Assembly: GCA_951812715.1 (NCBI GenBank)
Contig: OX638323.1
Coordinates: forward strand, 2,584,577-2,648,576
Direction: 5' to 3'
Source of the DNA: an uncultured Pseudohongiella sp.
GTDB lineage: Bacteria; Pseudomonadota; Gammaproteobacteria; Pseudomonadales; Pseudohongiellaceae
Length of the DNA stretch: 64,000 bases
Both the position numbers and the translations under genes were made by a program. Below the pieces are notes generated by a model, which was not told the DNA's origin, ran no database searches, and saw only the letters and a list, made by a program, of their open reading frames with translations. Numbering within the stretch: position 1 is the stretch's first letter; each line of letters begins with the position of its first letter. Below are positions 63,630-64,000 of the stretch, piece after piece.

Positions 63630-64000
63630 ATGGACGCTACCAGGCAGCCGCCGCCCGCGCTCGAAGTCGATCCGCAATTTGCCTGTTATCTGCGTGACCC
63701 GCCCCGGGTCTCCTATGTGCAGCCGCAAGATTCCTGGCTGGAACAGCGGCTGATTTCGGCGCTTGAAGTACTTTCTGGGCGCCGCCGGATCGAGCGAATC
63801 TACTGGCGGTTGAAAGGGAGGAAGCTCGGCGTCGAAAATTTTTTCGAAGAGGGGCTGAAGGCGGCCTCGATAACGATCGATATTGACCGCGCGGCCCTGG
63901 CGGGCCTGCCGTCGGAGTCGCCGCTGGTGTTCGTCGCCAATCATCCATTCGGCGTGGTCGATGGCATGGTGCTATGCGATATCGCCGTCAAGCTGCGCGG
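63630..64000 (+). CDS. Acyltransferase of PlsC-like family (partial)
   Basis: The frame opened at ATG 63630 runs past the window's edge (123 residues seen). It contains VFVANHPFGVVDGMVLCDI, which matches the NHPxGxxDG motif of glycerophospholipid/OlsB-like acyltransferases; H and D of HPFGVVD are the catalytic pair. The first 90 residues are helical and charged. It follows the serine hydrolase gene by 4 bp. The C-terminal part is beyond the window. Confidence 0.75.
   Translation, partial: MDATRQPPPALEVDPQFACYLRDPPRVSYVQPQDSWLEQRLISALEVLSGRRRIERIYWRLKGRKLGVENFFEEGLKAASITIDIDRAALAGLPSESPLVFVANHPFGVVDGMVLCDIAVKLR

Overview
The window looks like a chromosome segment of a GC-rich (roughly 60 %) gammaproteobacterium. 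The best taxonomic clue is the gene set argC, hemJ, erpA, an M23 peptidase and tyrS (40.6-46.6 kb), which I recall as a conserved neighbourhood in Pseudomonas-like genomes. TonB receptors, a PQQ dehydrogenase, heme c/copper oxidases and many secreted hydrolases suggest an aerobic heterotroph of the marine or host-associated type; that lifestyle is inference. No rRNA, tRNA or CRISPR was seen.

Region by region. 0-9.6 kb is a scarred accessory region: a PIN toxin, an antitoxin remnant, a SWIM/SNF2 helicase between 30-bp direct repeats, a ParDE module, an aldehyde dehydrogenase pseudogene, a tyrosinase with an unusual C-terminal zinc-finger-like tail, a transposase stub and a broken ParD/ParE pair. 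9.6-22.1 kb: cyclase-family hydrolase, copper-receptor-like TonB protein, TPR protein, a peroxiredoxin whose active-site codon is UGA (probable selenoprotein), a DUF3014 protein, SseA, TrhO plus a divergent duplicate of its 3' end, a membrane PQQ dehydrogenase and a DUF2335 protein. 22.2-30.9 kb, minus strand: large alpha/beta hydrolase, amidase, second TonB receptor, DUF411 metal-binding protein, metallo-beta-lactamase-fold hydrolase. 31-39 kb, plus strand: DUF418 membrane protein, MATE exporter, two secreted proteins with a shared upstream motif, gamma-glutamyltransferase, DUF1761 protein. 39-46.6 kb: hemJ-thiD-thiE operon, argC, bactofilin, erpA, M23 peptidase, tyrS. 46.7-56.5 kb: secreted protein, NHL-repeat protein, an HTH-STAND-TPR regulator, and a cluster of heme c plus PHM-like copper proteins, one truncated. 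56.7-64 kb: polar amino-acid ABC transporter, a redoxin/heme c/PHM-like fusion, a serine hydrolase and the start of an acyltransferase.

Four families of short dispersed repeats run through the window. Family A (four consecutive hairpins) and family B (about 200 bp, with a stem that covaries between copies) lie upstream of, and colinear with, a gene in every copy seen. Family C is a BIME-like inverted repeat whose arms change in compensation. A fourth motif with core TGGGTGTCCC repeatedly sits exactly at the edge of a truncated gene, as if it marks recombination joints.

The strongest candidates for something new are the UGA-containing peroxiredoxin with its adjacent SECIS-like hairpin, the covarying multi-hairpin repeats, the junction motif, and the heme c/PHM-like cluster next to an NHL protein and a STAND regulator.
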